Both the position numbers and the translations under genes were made by a program. A stretch of DNA of 64,000 nt from Poa pratensis (Eukaryota; Streptophyta; Magnoliopsida; Poales; Poaceae), in the NCBI GenBank assembly GCA_947311845.1, contig CAMZMU010000111.1, positions 21,474,261 to 21,538,260 of the forward strand, in the 5' to 3' direction. The notes under the pieces were generated by a model. It was not told where the DNA came from. It was given only the letters and a program-made list of their open reading frames with translations, and ran no database searches. Shown here one piece after another: positions 1 through 9,585 of this stretch (the stretch's first letter is position 1; each line of letters opens with the position of its first letter).

Positions 1-207
1 TTGCCACGCACAAGATGTGTTCGATGAAATGCCCGACCCACACTTAAGTTCACACAAAATGATATCCTCGGCCGAGGTTAGCAACTTTATCCTTTTCGTC
101 TGTAATTGATACAGAAATATTGCACGTGTCGATGTACGGTGGTCATTTCACTATTCAAGATGTTATTGTAATGGTATTTGATAAACTTAATTATATATAT
201 GATGCAG

Positions 208-3200
208 ATGGATGCACGGATGCGATGGATGTACGGCGAACGACGCAGTTCCGAGTTTATTGCAGGCCTGCATAAATTTCTCGATGTGGCTGAGGCAAAC
301 AAAGTGAATAATTTTATGCCTTGTCCATGTGAGAAGTGTCGGAACGTCAGGGAGTACTCTGACCCGAGAACCATTCAAGACCACGTGATTCGGAAAGGTT
401 TCATGCCCAGCTATAATTGTTGGACCAAGCACGGAGAAAGAGGGGTTACGATGGAAGACAATGAAGAAGAGGAGGATGATGACAACTATCCTATGTTCCC
501 TGAGGAATGCGGTGATACTGTTATGGAAGACGTTGAAGAAGAAAGAGGTGAACATCGGGCATCAGATGAGCCCGCTGATGGTCTTGGTGGGGTCATTTCT
601 GATGCAAAGCGAGAATGCGATACAGAAAAGGAGAAGCTAAAGTTGGAGGCCATGCTTGAGGATCACAAAAAGTTGCTGTACCCAAACTGCGAAGATGGCA
701 GCACAAAGCTCGGTACCACACTGGAACTGCTGAAATGGAAGGCAGAGACTGGTTGTTCTGACAAGGGATTTGAGAAGTTACTGAAAATAATGAAGCCGAA
801 GCTTCCAAAGGATAACGAATTGCCCGAGACTACATACGAAGCAAAGAAGGCTATCTGCCCTCTAGGATTAGATGTGCAGAAGATACATGCATGCATTAAT
901 GACTGCATCCTGTACCGCGGTGAGTACGAGAACATGGATAAATGCCCGGTATGCAATGCACTGCGGTACAAGATAAGACAAGATGACCCTGGTGATGTTG
1001 AGGGCGATGACGAGCCCCCCCGGAAGAGGGTTCCTGCTAAGGTGATGTGGTATGCTCCTATAATACCACGGTTGAAACGTCTGTTCAGAAACAAAGAGCA
1101 TGCCAGGTTGTTGCGATGGCACAAAGAAGAGCGTAAGAAAGACGGGAAGTTGAGACACCCCGCCGATGGGTCCCAGTGGAGAAAAATCGACAGAGAGTTC
1201 CCGACATTTTCAGATGACGCAAGGAACTTAAGATTTGGTCTAAGTACAGATGGCTTTAATCCTTTTGGGGAGCAGAGCTCCAGTCATAGCACTTGGCCCG
1301 TGACTCTATGTATCTACAACCTTCCTCCTTGGTTGTGCATGAAGCGGAAGTTCATTATGATGCCAGTGCTCATCCAAGGCCCGAAGCAACCCGGCAACGA
1401 CATTGATGTGTACCTAAGGCCATTAGTTGATGAACTTTTGCAGTTGTGGTCCGAACCAGGTGTACGTGTGTGGGATGAGCACAAACAACAGGAATTTGAC
1501 CTACGAGCGTTGCTGTTCGTAACCATCAATGATTGGCCTGCTCTTAGTAACATTTCAGGACAGTCAAACAAGGGATACAATGCATGCACGCACTGTTTAG
1601 ATAAGACTGAAAGTATACATTTGGGAAACAAGAATGTGTACCTGGGGCATCGTCGATTTCTTCCGAACAGTCATGCCGTAAGAAAGCCCGGCAAGCATTT
1701 CAACGGTGAGGCAGATCGCCGGAAGAAGCCTAACCTCCCTGATGGTGATGTTATATATGACATGGTCAAGGATTTAGAAGTAATCTTTGGAAAGGGTCCT
1801 GGCAGTCTATCTGTTCCGAATGACGCTGACAACCACGTACCCATATGGAAGAAGTGCTCTATATTCTGGGAGCTACCCTATTGGAAAGTCCTAGAGGTCC
1901 GGTCTTCAATCGACGTGATGCACGTGACGAAGAATCTTTGCGTGAACCTGCTAGGCTTCCTGGGCGTGTATGGGAAGACAAAAGATACACCGGAAGCACG
2001 GGCAGACCAGCAACGTATGAAAGACCCATACAACAAGCAGACGGATAAAGGGCGTCAATACTTAAGCAGCTACGCTCTTACCAAAGCAGAGAAGGAAATC
2101 TTTTTTGAATGCCTGAGCAGTATCAAGGTCCCGGCTGGCTTCTCGTCAAATATAAAGGGAATAATAAATATGGCAGAGAAAAAATTCCAGAACCTGAAGT
2201 CTCATGATTGCCACGTGATTATGACGCAGTTGCTTCCGGTTGCATTGAGGGGGCTTCTACCGGAAAATGTTCGAGTACCCATTGTGAAGCTATGTGCATT
2301 CCTCAATGCAATATCTCAGAAGGTCATCGATCCAGTAACTCTACCAAGTTTACAGAAGGCTGTGGTCCAATGTCTTGTCAGCTTCGAGTTGGTGTTCCCC
2401 CCATCATTCTTCAATATTATGACGCATCTCCTGGTTCACCTAGTCGACGAGATTGCCATTCTCGGTCCTGTATTTCTACACAATATGTTCCCCTTCGAGA
2501 GGTTCATGGGAGTCTTGAAGAAATATGTTCATAACCGTGCTAGGCCAGAAGGAAGCATCTCAAGGGGCTATGGAACAGAAGAGGTCATTGAGTTCTGTGT
2601 TGACTTTATTCCTGACCTTAAGCCGATTGGTGTTCCTGAATCGCGGCATGAGGGGAGACTGAGTGGAAAAGGCACGCTAGGAAAGAAAGCACTGATATGT
2701 AGGGACGGGCATTCTTTAACTCAAGCACACTACACAGTTCTACAAAGTTCCACCTTCGTGGCTCCGTATATCGAGGAACACAAGAATTATGTACGCTCCA
2801 AGAACCCGGGGAAGGATGACTCCTGGATTAAAGAAAAACACATGGAGACCTTCGGCAGTTGGTTGCGATTACAGCTCATGAATGACACCACTGTCGGAGA
2901 TCAGCTCTACTTGTTGGCCGCGTCACCATCTTCGACTGTATTGAATTTCCAAGGGTACGAGATAAATGGGAATACATTTTACACGATCGCCCAAGATAAA
3001 AAGAGCACCAACCAGAACAGTGGTGTCCGCTTTGATGCAACAAACGACGATGGGCAAAAGGACACATACTATGGTCGCATAGAGGAGATATGGGAACTTG
3101 ACTATGGACCTACTTTTAAGGTCCCTTTGTTTCGGTGCAGTTGGGTCAACATGAATGGAGAAGGGATAAAGGTAGACCAGCTGTACGGGATGACAACAGT

Positions 3201-3516
3201 GGATCTCAAGAATCTTGGTTGTTACAAGAACGAACCATTCGTCCTAGCCAATGATGTGGCTCAGGTTTTCTATGTGAAGGACATGTCCTCCAGACCGAAA
3301 AAAAGAAAAAACAAGCAAACGAATACATCAGACGATGAGCCAAAGCGTCACGTAGTTCTTTCAGGGAAAAGAAACATCGTGGGAGTCGAGGACAAGACAG
3401 ACATGTCAGCAGATTATGATAAGTTTGATGAAATTCCGCCCTTCACAGTGAGAACTGACCCAAGCATCCCGTTAAATAATGAAGATGCTCCATGGTTACG
3501 GCTGAAGCGATCATAG
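208..3516 (+). CDS. TNP2-type CACTA transposase (element A), uninterrupted
   Basis: Transposase of the CACTA superfamily, which binds element ends and catalyses cut-and-paste movement. The reading frame is open for 1102 codons from ATG 208. This start directly follows a splice-acceptor-like TGCAG, as the equivalent ATGs do in elements B and C. Visible blocks by residue: an N-terminal transposase-associated region with CPCEKC and WTKHGER (about 1-75); the tnp2 transposase core (about 275-520) with MWYAPIIPRLKRLF, DGFNPFG and CTHCLDKT; SSIDVMHVTKNLC (about 565); a DUF4218-like region with KSHDCHVIMTQLLP (about 665) and FPFERFMGVLKKYVHNRARP (about 760); and a DUF4216-like C-terminal block with YYGRIEEIWELDYG (about 955). 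It is the only TNP2 copy here without a frameshift. Upstream leader exons lie outside or before 207. Confidence 0.93.
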   Translation: MDARMRWMYGERRSSEFIAGLHKFLDVAEANKVNNFMPCPCEKCRNVREYSDPRTIQDHVIRKGFMPSYNCWTKHGERGVTMEDNEEEEDDDNYPMFPEECGDTVMEDVEEERGEHRASDEPADGLGGVISDAKRECDTEKEKLKLEAMLEDHKKLLYPNCEDGSTKLGTTLELLKWKAETGCSDKGFEKLLKIMKPKLPKDNELPETTYEAKKAICPLGLDVQKIHACINDCILYRGEYENMDKCPVCNALRYKIRQDDPGDVEGDDEPPRKRVPAKVMWYAPIIPRLKRLFRNKEHARLLRWHKEERKKDGKLRHPADGSQWRKIDREFPTFSDDARNLRFGLSTDGFNPFGEQSSSHSTWPVTLCIYNLPPWLCMKRKFIMMPVLIQGPKQPGNDIDVYLRPLVDELLQLWSEPGVRVWDEHKQQEFDLRALLFVTINDWPALSNISGQSNKGYNACTHCLDKTESIHLGNKNVYLGHRRFLPNSHAVRKPGKHFNGEADRRKKPNLPDGDVIYDMVKDLEVIFGKGPGSLSVPNDADNHVPIWKKCSIFWELPYWKVLEVRSSIDVMHVTKNLCVNLLGFLGVYGKTKDTPEARADQQRMKDPYNKQTDKGRQYLSSYALTKAEKEIFFECLSSIKVPAGFSSNIKGIINMAEKKFQNLKSHDCHVIMTQLLPVALRGLLPENVRVPIVKLCAFLNAISQKVIDPVTLPSLQKAVVQCLVSFELVFPPSFFNIMTHLLVHLVDEIAILGPVFLHNMFPFERFMGVLKKYVHNRARPEGSISRGYGTEEVIEFCVDFIPDLKPIGVPESRHEGRLSGKGTLGKKALICRDGHSLTQAHYTVLQSSTFVAPYIEEHKNYVRSKNPGKDDSWIKEKHMETFGSWLRLQLMNDTTVGDQLYLLAASPSSTVLNFQGYEINGNTFYTIAQDKKSTNQNSGVRFDATNDDGQKDTYYGRIEEIWELDYGPTFKVPLFRCSWVNMNGEGIKVDQLYGMTTVDLKNLGCYKNEPFVLANDVAQVFYVKDMSSRPKKRKNKQTNTSDDEPKRHVVLSGKRNIVGVEDKTDMSADYDKFDEIPPFTVRTDPSIPLNNEDAPWLRLKRS

Positions 3517-3574
3517 GCCAGGGACATACGCGAAGAAGGGTTCATGGCTTTTATGTAAATCAATGTAATGTATT

Positions 3575-3756
3575 AGCACCGTAGGGCTGTATGACGGGAA
3601 TCCGAATGCTTTGTATACTGCAAATCATCGCGTGGTCGTGAGCAGCAAATCGACCTTCGATCCACAGCGGCAAGACGTCTCTGATGATCTACGACCGTCC
3701 CAAAAAGTGTTGGGAATGTCGCAGATCATCAGAGCGCCTTGCCGCTGCTTGGATCG
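3575..3756. repeat. Inverted repeat just downstream of TNP2 (element A)
   Basis: Positions 3658-3690 and 3723-3756 form an imperfect hairpin of about 32 bp (CGATCCACAGCGGCAAG pairs with CTTGCCGCTGCTTGGATCG) around a 30-nt loop. Just upstream, 3583-3598 carries GGGCTGTATGACGGGA, which recurs in the hairpins downstream of TNP2 in element C (38800-39006). Its role is unknown. A transcript through it would fold into a small-RNA-type stem. Confidence 0.6.
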
Positions 3757-3853
3757 GACCGAGGGGCATGGCTACCACTTCCACCACCACCACCACTCCC
3801 ACCTCCTCGGCAATTCATCATTGCGTCACCCTAATCCAGTGGCTGGATTCAAC

Positions 3854-4000
3854 CTACCTGAGGGCTTGTGTTTCCAACAGCGTCGTTGTGTTGTCATTGT
3901 TCACCGTCCTACAGGAGGTGGCTCCAATGGCTGGCCGGTGAACAAGGACGAACACAATAATGCCAGGGAACATGCCAGCAGGTAGGCTAAATCCAGCCAT
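3854..4000 (-). CDS. Possible antisense micro-ORF with TATA box (48 aa)
   Basis: Reading the - strand, a CTATAAATAGC box (plus 4057-4066) lies 57 bases before ATG 4000, which opens a 48-codon frame ending at 3854. The product starts MAGFSLPAGMFPGIIVFVLV, a hydrophobic N terminus that could be signal-like. I recognise no family. It is antisense to the transposase genes and sits between TNP2 and TNP1, the place where elements B and C also carry antisense ORFs preceded by TATA boxes. It could be chance. The TATA spacing is the main support. Confidence 0.3.
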   Translation of the reverse strand: MAGFSLPAGMFPGIIVFVLVHRPAIGATSCRTVNNDNTTTLLETQALR

Positions 4001-4139
4001 TGGATTCGGTGGCGAAGGTAGACGCTCGTTGTGTGCCGTTCGCTGCAGGGACGCCGCTATTTATAGGCGATTAGAAAGTGTACCTGTGGATGAGGTGGGA
4101 GTGGTGGTGGTGGTGGGAGTGCTGATCCAACAGCTCACA

Positions 4140-5102
4140 AGCCCTCAAAAGAAACACACCCCTGATCCAACGGCTCACAAGCGCTCGAAAGAAACACACG
4201 ATCCGTGTGATTCTTTAGTCCCGGTTGGTGTTACCAACCGGGACTAGTTCTAAAAATCCAACAGCTCACAAGCGCTCAAAAGAAACACACCCCTGATCCA
4301 ACGGCTCACAAGCGCTCAAAGAAACACACGATCCGTGTGCTTCTTCCTTATTGGTGGCTCGAACAGGGACTAAAGGTCTCACTATATATATGTAGTCATG
4401 GGCTCCATTGGCATAGCACATCTAAACTCATATCTGCAACCTCATCACTCTCCCATGGCTTCCACCGTACCCACTCTAACCTACTCGGAGGCGGAGGCGC
4501 TTTCCGCCTCGAACTACCCCTGCCCGCCCGGCTACGACGTCCCCGCCGGCTGGAGGCTGAGCACCGGAGGCGTGCCGGTCCCTCCTATCCCGCAAGGTTT
4601 GATCGATTTATACATATTATTAGTCGAGTTTGGATTTTGGATTATTTATACAAATTCAAACACTTTTCATGTTGAAAGTTTTGTCAATTCAAAATATGCA
4701 ATAAAGTTAATGCATTTTTAATTGAAAATGGCAAATGGATAATAGTTTGTATAGTTAGAATAATTATTTTAGAAAACAGAAAATGGTTTTGGATTATTTA
4801 TTCAAATTTAAAAACTTTTCATGTTGAAAGTCTTTTCAGATTCAAAACCATTTGAAATTCATATCCAAACACCTAAATAAGAAAAAAAAAGGCGGGAACA
4901 AAATTTCAGAACTGAAAAGTTCGAAATATTTTTGAAAAAGGACTCTTTGGTCCCGGTTTCTACCAAGAACCGGGACCAAAGAGTCCGTGGACGCGCGCGC
5001 GGGATCTGCATTAACTGCAGGGTCATTGGTCCCGGTTGCTGGCAAGAACCGGGACCAAAGAGGCATTGGTCCCGGTTCATGGCAGCAACCGGGACCAATG
5101 AC
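4140..5102. repeat. Internal subterminal-type hairpins and direct repeats (element A)
   Basis: Four hairpins carry the core GGTCCCGGTT or TAGTCCCGGTT: 4216-4246, 4941-4985 (an 18-bp perfect stem, GACTCTTTGGTCCCGGTT), about 5026-5060 and 5067-5101. They are the same class of repeats that form CACTA subterminal transposase-binding arrays, but here they lie inside the element. At 4140-4330 there are repeated ATCCAACGGCTCACAAGCG units next to GAAACACACGATCCGTGTG. The same units occur in reverse orientation in element C at 38590-38690. The hairpins bracket the accessory ORF at 4455. Confidence 0.8.
4455..4596 (+). CDS. CACTA accessory ORF, first exon only (GWxL...PVP motif)
   Basis: ATG 4455 follows a TATATATA stretch (about 4383) by some 70 bases and opens a proline-rich frame containing VPAGWRLSTGGVPVPPIP. 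The exon ends at a good donor (CGCAAG/GTTTGA, 4596/4597). No convincing second exon follows; DNA from 4597 to 4930 is AT-rich. The GWxLxxxxxPVP signature is shared with the accessory ORF of element B (PEGWHLNPQRIPVP). Function is unknown. I read it as a truncated member of a CACTA-borne protein family. Confidence 0.5.
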
Positions 5103-6361
5103 CCCTTGTATAATGCCTCTGCCTCTTCTCCTTCCTCATTTCGTCTCCAAATCGACGAAGGACCAGGCGCGCGCGACGGAGCAAAAAATACGCCGTCAGG
5201 CTGCCCGACCTCGCCCTCGACGCTCCCTCGACGCCGGCGCCCTCGACGCCCGCGCCGCCGCGCCCTCGACGCCTGCGCCGCGCCGCCCGCACGCCGGCCG
5301 CCCGTGCCGCGCCCTCGACGCCCGTGCCGCCCGCACGGACGGCCTCCTCCCCGCACACCTCGCCCGCGCCTCCACGCCGCCGCCTCGCAGCGCCGCCCGC
5401 ACCGCCTCTCGCACCTCCTCCCCGCACGCCGCCCGCACCGCCGCCTCTCGCGGTGAGTTAGGAATTTTAGGAATTTGTATAGGAAATTTTAGTATAGGAA
5501 AATGTATAGGATTTTTAGGAATTTGTTTAGGAAATTTGTATAGGAAATTTTAGTATAGGAAAATGTATAGGAAAATGAGTTAGGAATTTTAGGAATTTGT
5601 TTAGGAATTTGTATAGGATTTTTAGTGTTAAGAATTTTGTATAGGAAAATGTATATTCTTTTAGTATAGTAAATAGGATTTCTTTTTGTATAGGAAATTT
5701 TAGGAATTTGTATAGTACTTTAGTATAGCAAATAGGATTTTTAGTGTTAGGATTTTTAGTGTTTAGGAATTTGTAGCATTGTAGATTAAAATGATTAATA
5801 TGTTTTAGAAATTTGTTAGATATAGAAATTATTAGGTTATAGAAATTGTTAGGTTATAGAAATTGCTAGGTTAGTTGTAGATGGTTTTTTGTTAGCCATT
5901 TGTTAGTGTTAGTTGCTAGGTTTTAGCTATTTTTTGTTAGCCATTTTCTGTTAGCCATTTGCTAGAATTAGTTTTGTTAGTGTTAGTTTTAGTTTTCCTA
6001 TATATTGATGTTAATTTTAGTTTTGCTACATATTGATGTTAATTTTAATTTTAGCTTTGCAAATGATTTTAGCTATATTGATGTATATTTTAGCTTGAGT
6101 CTTATGTTCTTGAGCTTAATGGCTTTAATTTCTTGATGTTTTAGGGTTTAGGGTCTCCGAGTTCGCCGTCGCGCCCAAGAATCCCCGCCCGAGGTGCTCT
6201 GCCGCTCCCCGCCCGAGGTGCTCTTGCAAATGAGATTATAAGGCAGCATATGAAGTTTCTAATTTGTTCTTGCAAATGAGATGATATTGTAGATGTATCT
6301 TGACATATGGAACAAGTTACCCAACTAAAGTTTTGTGCATTGTTCTTAATTTGCAGAAACT
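5103..6361 (+). other. 5' leader exons and introns of the TNP1-like gene (element A)
   Basis: A GC-rich segment (about 5150-5454, repeated CTCGACGCC/GCCCGCACC units) ends at a GGTGAGT donor and is followed by an AT-rich intron full of TAGGAATTTGTATAGGAAA-like repeats (5455 to about 6140). A second GC-rich piece (about 6145-6220) and another intron follow, and the coding exon starts after TTTGCAG at about 6356. Arg/Pro/Ala-rich frames in the GC segment exist in several frames and look compositional, not coding. Confidence 0.55.
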
Positions 6362-8266
6362 ATGGAACGAGACGAAGATCAGGAAAATATCCTCCAGGAT
6401 ATAATCCACGGAGTCACCACGGAGTTTTTGAACAACTCCGGTGAGGGAGATGAGTCTCTCAACCGAAGAGACGGCTCCGGTGAGGTAGAACCCGACGGCC
6501 GGGGTGAGGGAGAAGTCAGCGAGGGAGAAGCCGACGAGGGAGAAGCCGAAGGCTCCGGTGGAACATTAAATGTTGCAAACTTCGGCGAGGTGCATATGCA
6601 TATATTAATGAAGCCGAAGATTGTATTAATTAAGCCTCTGCTGTCTATATACATATATTAACGCTCTTTCTTGTTTTAGCCCTCCGGATCGAGCAAATCT
6701 TCTGTAAGGACAAGACGAGGCCCAGCCAAAAAGTTGGGCGACCAAGAAAGGTACACGATCGAAAGAGTCGCTGAAGACGGCACACCGACTGCTCCCCCTG
6801 GTGTTAAAAATAAAATGGTAAAGCAATGCGGAGTTCTTGTTAGGGACTTCATCCCGATCACCGTTCGAGAATGGCATCGGCCAAAGGAGAAAGGACAGCT
6901 ATATGTCAGCGATGAGGGCAAAGAAAGACTTTGGAGAAAGCTCATGGTTAATTTCATCCTGCCGGCGCCAGAGGTGGATTCAGATGAGGAGGATCCAGAT
7001 GAGGCAGAAAAGATTGCCCGGAAAATCATGGAGCAAAAAGTCAAGGACTGGGCACTTAAGAAGATGGCCGAGCTATTCAAGAACTGGAAGAAAAGATTGA
7101 ACAAACTGTTTGTCAAGAAAAATAAGACTCCAGACTTCGATAAAGGGTATGAGAAGATAAAGGACTACTGGGAAGAATTTGTGGCGTACAAGAAATCAGA
7201 GGAAGCTCTGGAAAAGTCTGCAAAAAATGCGGCAAATGCTGCTCTAAAGATGTACCACCATACTATGGAGCCTGGTGGCTACGCTTTTAACATGCCTAAG
7301 TGGGAGAAACTTGAGGCGGACCTGCTGGCTAATGGGATCATTCCAGAGCCACTCAAGTGGATCGAACGGGCAAGAAATTGGTTTTACGGGCATGTGGGCA
7401 CGTTGAACGCAGAAGGGAAGTGCATATATAACAGAAGACACAAAGATAATCCCCTACTACCCATCCAAGAAATTAGAAATGCAGTAAAGGATATTGCAGA
7501 GGGACGGTTCATTCCCGATAGAGAGGATGACGAGCTCACACGCGCCCTTGGGAATAAGGAACACGACGGACGGTTCCGAGGCGTACCTGGCTCCAAGCCC
7601 AAGACAATTGCGATTCCCGAGCACAGAAAGAAATTTCCTGATAGAAGCCATCAGAGGAGAAAGGAAAGGGAGGCAATGGAAGCACGCGCTGCTGCAGACC
7701 GACTGCGTAATATAGAAGAAGAATTAAAGCTGCAGAAGGAACAAATTGCCGTGCTTAGCCAGCAAGGTACTAGCGGCCAATCTCAACGGCACATGGTAGA
7801 AGCTGCATGCGATGGTACCGGTGGCCCATCGAATCGGAAAAGCAGCGTGGCTTCCACGGAGCTCCAGGATGGTAATGATGATGCAGTGGCTCCACTTCGT
7901 CGCTACCCAGTGGATGATATCACGGAGAGCACACCTTGTGAGATGCATGTGAAAGTTTTTAACTTAACCGTGAAGGTGGCGGTCGGCTATGTCGTACCAA
8001 TTGGACCTAATCCAACTTACCATTTCTCTCCGGTTCCAAATGGCTACGCTGTTGTCGCGGTGGATGAAGTGATGAAAGATTATGAGGAGCTGAAGCTGCA
8101 ACACCCTGCAGGTGAAACGCCGGCCATGGATCCGCTGGATGAGGGAGCGAGGAGGCGAGGAGGGGCCCTGCCGCCGTCAGTGCCGGCCAGGCTTTGCCCA
8201 GCCACACCCTTTGGCGGCGGCGGAGAAGGGGAGGGCCGGTGGAGGAGGGGGTTGGGCGGCGGCTAG
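6362..8266 (+). CDS. TNP1-like CACTA protein (element A), 3' truncated
   Basis: Second CACTA gene, probably the DNA-binding partner of TNP2. Two exons fit: 6362-6589 (acidic, MERDEDQEN...) with donor GAG/GTGCAT, and 6680 onward after TTGTTTTAG. The join keeps frame 0. The second exon shows the plant transposase-24-like region (QCGVLVRDFIPITVREWHRP; FPDREDDELTRALGNKEH-like block), a coiled coil near RNIEEELKLQKEQIAVLSQQ, and a DUF8039-like region (YPVDDITESTPCEMHVKVFN). The intron position and sequence are conserved in B and C. After about 8130 the frame runs into unrelated GC-rich sequence and stops at 8264-8266. The proline-rich tail and Ulp1-like domain seen in B and C are absent. Confidence 0.85.
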
Positions 8267-8991
8267 GGTTTCCCCCCTGCAGCCCGCGTGGGGGGAGGAG
8301 GACGGAGGGGCAGTAGTGGGTACGAAAAGTGGATAACAGCCTCCATAGATACGTAGCTGGATCGATCTAACAATTTTAAAACATAACCGCCATCCCTTGC
8401 ATGCATACAAACTTCATTAAGCCCATAACACAGCCCGGAAAGGGACTAACAACCGCTTGTACTCGTAGAACTGTATTACTTTTGAATTCAAATGGTGGAC
8501 CGCGCCAAAAACGCTTTTGGTCCTGCCTAAAATCGAGATTTGCCTAAATGATTAACCCCACCACCAGCTGCATGTCAAATGGAATCTAGCACCGGGGCAT
8601 CCAAAAGCTAATCTAGCACCTGCGGAGCACCAAGTATTTTTGCAACAATCTTATAGTGTCCTTGTCGGGCGTACTCCACCAAACCATGTCACCAAGATAT
8701 ATTCATGCATCAAATCTTCCTTCATTGCTAGCAATAAACAAACATGACATCAATTTAATTGGCAATAACGAATAATATTGAAGACATTGTGCATACAGAA
8801 ATTAGGGGCATTTAAGTCTACACTTTCTACAAACTAACTCCTCTGTCCAATTTTTTTCTACTGATTACAATGTGACTAGAAAGGAGTGTATGAAGATGAA
8901 CTAGGTATCTAAGGCTAGTCTACCTTCACGATAATGAACTCCTTCTCTCTTCAAGCCTACATTCATTACATTTCACAAAGTTGCAGTTTAT

Positions 8992-9115
8992 TACTCTCCG
9001 TACTGAATTAGTTGATTTTTTTTTGTCTAAATACACATGTATCGACACACTCAAATGAATTGTATGTAGAAAAAATCTGCGTCAATTAATTAATTTAGGA
9101 CGGAGCTAGAGAGTA
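8992..9115. mobile_element. Stowaway-like MITE (Tc1/Mariner), diverged
   Basis: A 124-bp unit begins TACTCTCCGTACTGAATTAG and ends AGGACGGAGCTAGAGAGTA. These are diverged forms of the Stowaway ends TACTCCCTCCGT and ACGGAGGGAGTA, with TA at both borders as expected for TA target sites. The interior GTCTAAATACACATGTAT resembles common grass Stowaway elements. Confidence 0.7.
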
Positions 9116-9437
9116 GATGGTAATTACACTTCTAAAAATTACAATACATTATTATATGATCTAATGCACATAGTACTTATTCGAAATGCATAGTCTGTAT
9201 CCATGGTAAGATTTCTTTTTCAAATCAAGAACGTACTAATATAATGGTTGGTGGCACCGAGCAACAGGTTGGCACGGAGCAGTTCGTCACATGATACCTT
9301 GTCATCATTACCTGTCATTGCCAATAATCAAGCCTCCAATTTACGGAGCTAAAAACAAACATCAACTTGATCGTCTTAGAAGTACAAAGTGGCCACCTTG
9401 AGAGTTAATAAAGGACAACATCGCCAGCCGGTTCCCC

Positions 9438-9443
9438 TATAAG
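9438..9443 (+). promoter_or_regulatory. Putative TATA box of the DUF247 gene
   Basis: TATAAG within CCCCTATAAGAGGAGAG lies about 143 bases before ATG 9586. This spacing allows a transcription start near 9470 and a 5' UTR of roughly 115 bases. It is supported by position only. Confidence 0.5.
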
Positions 9444-9585
9444 AGGAGAGGGAAGGCTGTGCATGTTCTTCCCATTCCCAGCTCGGGTTGTCAATTGTAG
9501 CCTTGCTCTCCTTCTCTTTTCGTTCAATATAGTGTCTTGTCTCTGGTAGGCTGCCAGTTCCTCCCACCAGCGCCATACCTTTCAA

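Larger units (their letters stand above)
1..8130 (+). mobile_element. CACTA (En/Spm) transposon A, partial
   Basis: This is a class II CACTA element whose left end lies before the window. Its order is TNP2 transposase (208-3516), a hairpin-rich spacer, an accessory cassette bracketed by GGTCCCGGTT/AACCGGGACC hairpins, and a TNP1-like gene (6362 onward). No CACTAG terminus is seen on the right. Homology to the TNP1-like genes of elements B and C stops at about 8130, in the middle of the coding region, so the 3' part, including the Ulp1-like domain and right terminal repeat, is missing. The truncation is inferred from comparison with the two more complete copies in this window. Confidence 0.85.
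8267..9585. other. Intergenic region between element A and the DUF247 gene
   Basis: No gene is supported here. Sequence from about 8100 to 8300 is GC-rich with CTAGGGTTT, like the 5' end of some plant gene, and may be a captured fragment joined to the TNP1-like ORF. The rest is AT-rich with one MITE (8992-9115) and ends in the promoter of the DUF247 gene. Confidence 0.6.

Noticed and set aside
5187..5456. Several overlapping Arg/Pro/Ala-rich open frames on both strands
   Set aside because: Open in many frames at once because of GC-rich GCCGCC and CTCGACGCC repeats. It lies in a leader segment upstream of a splice donor, with no domain.
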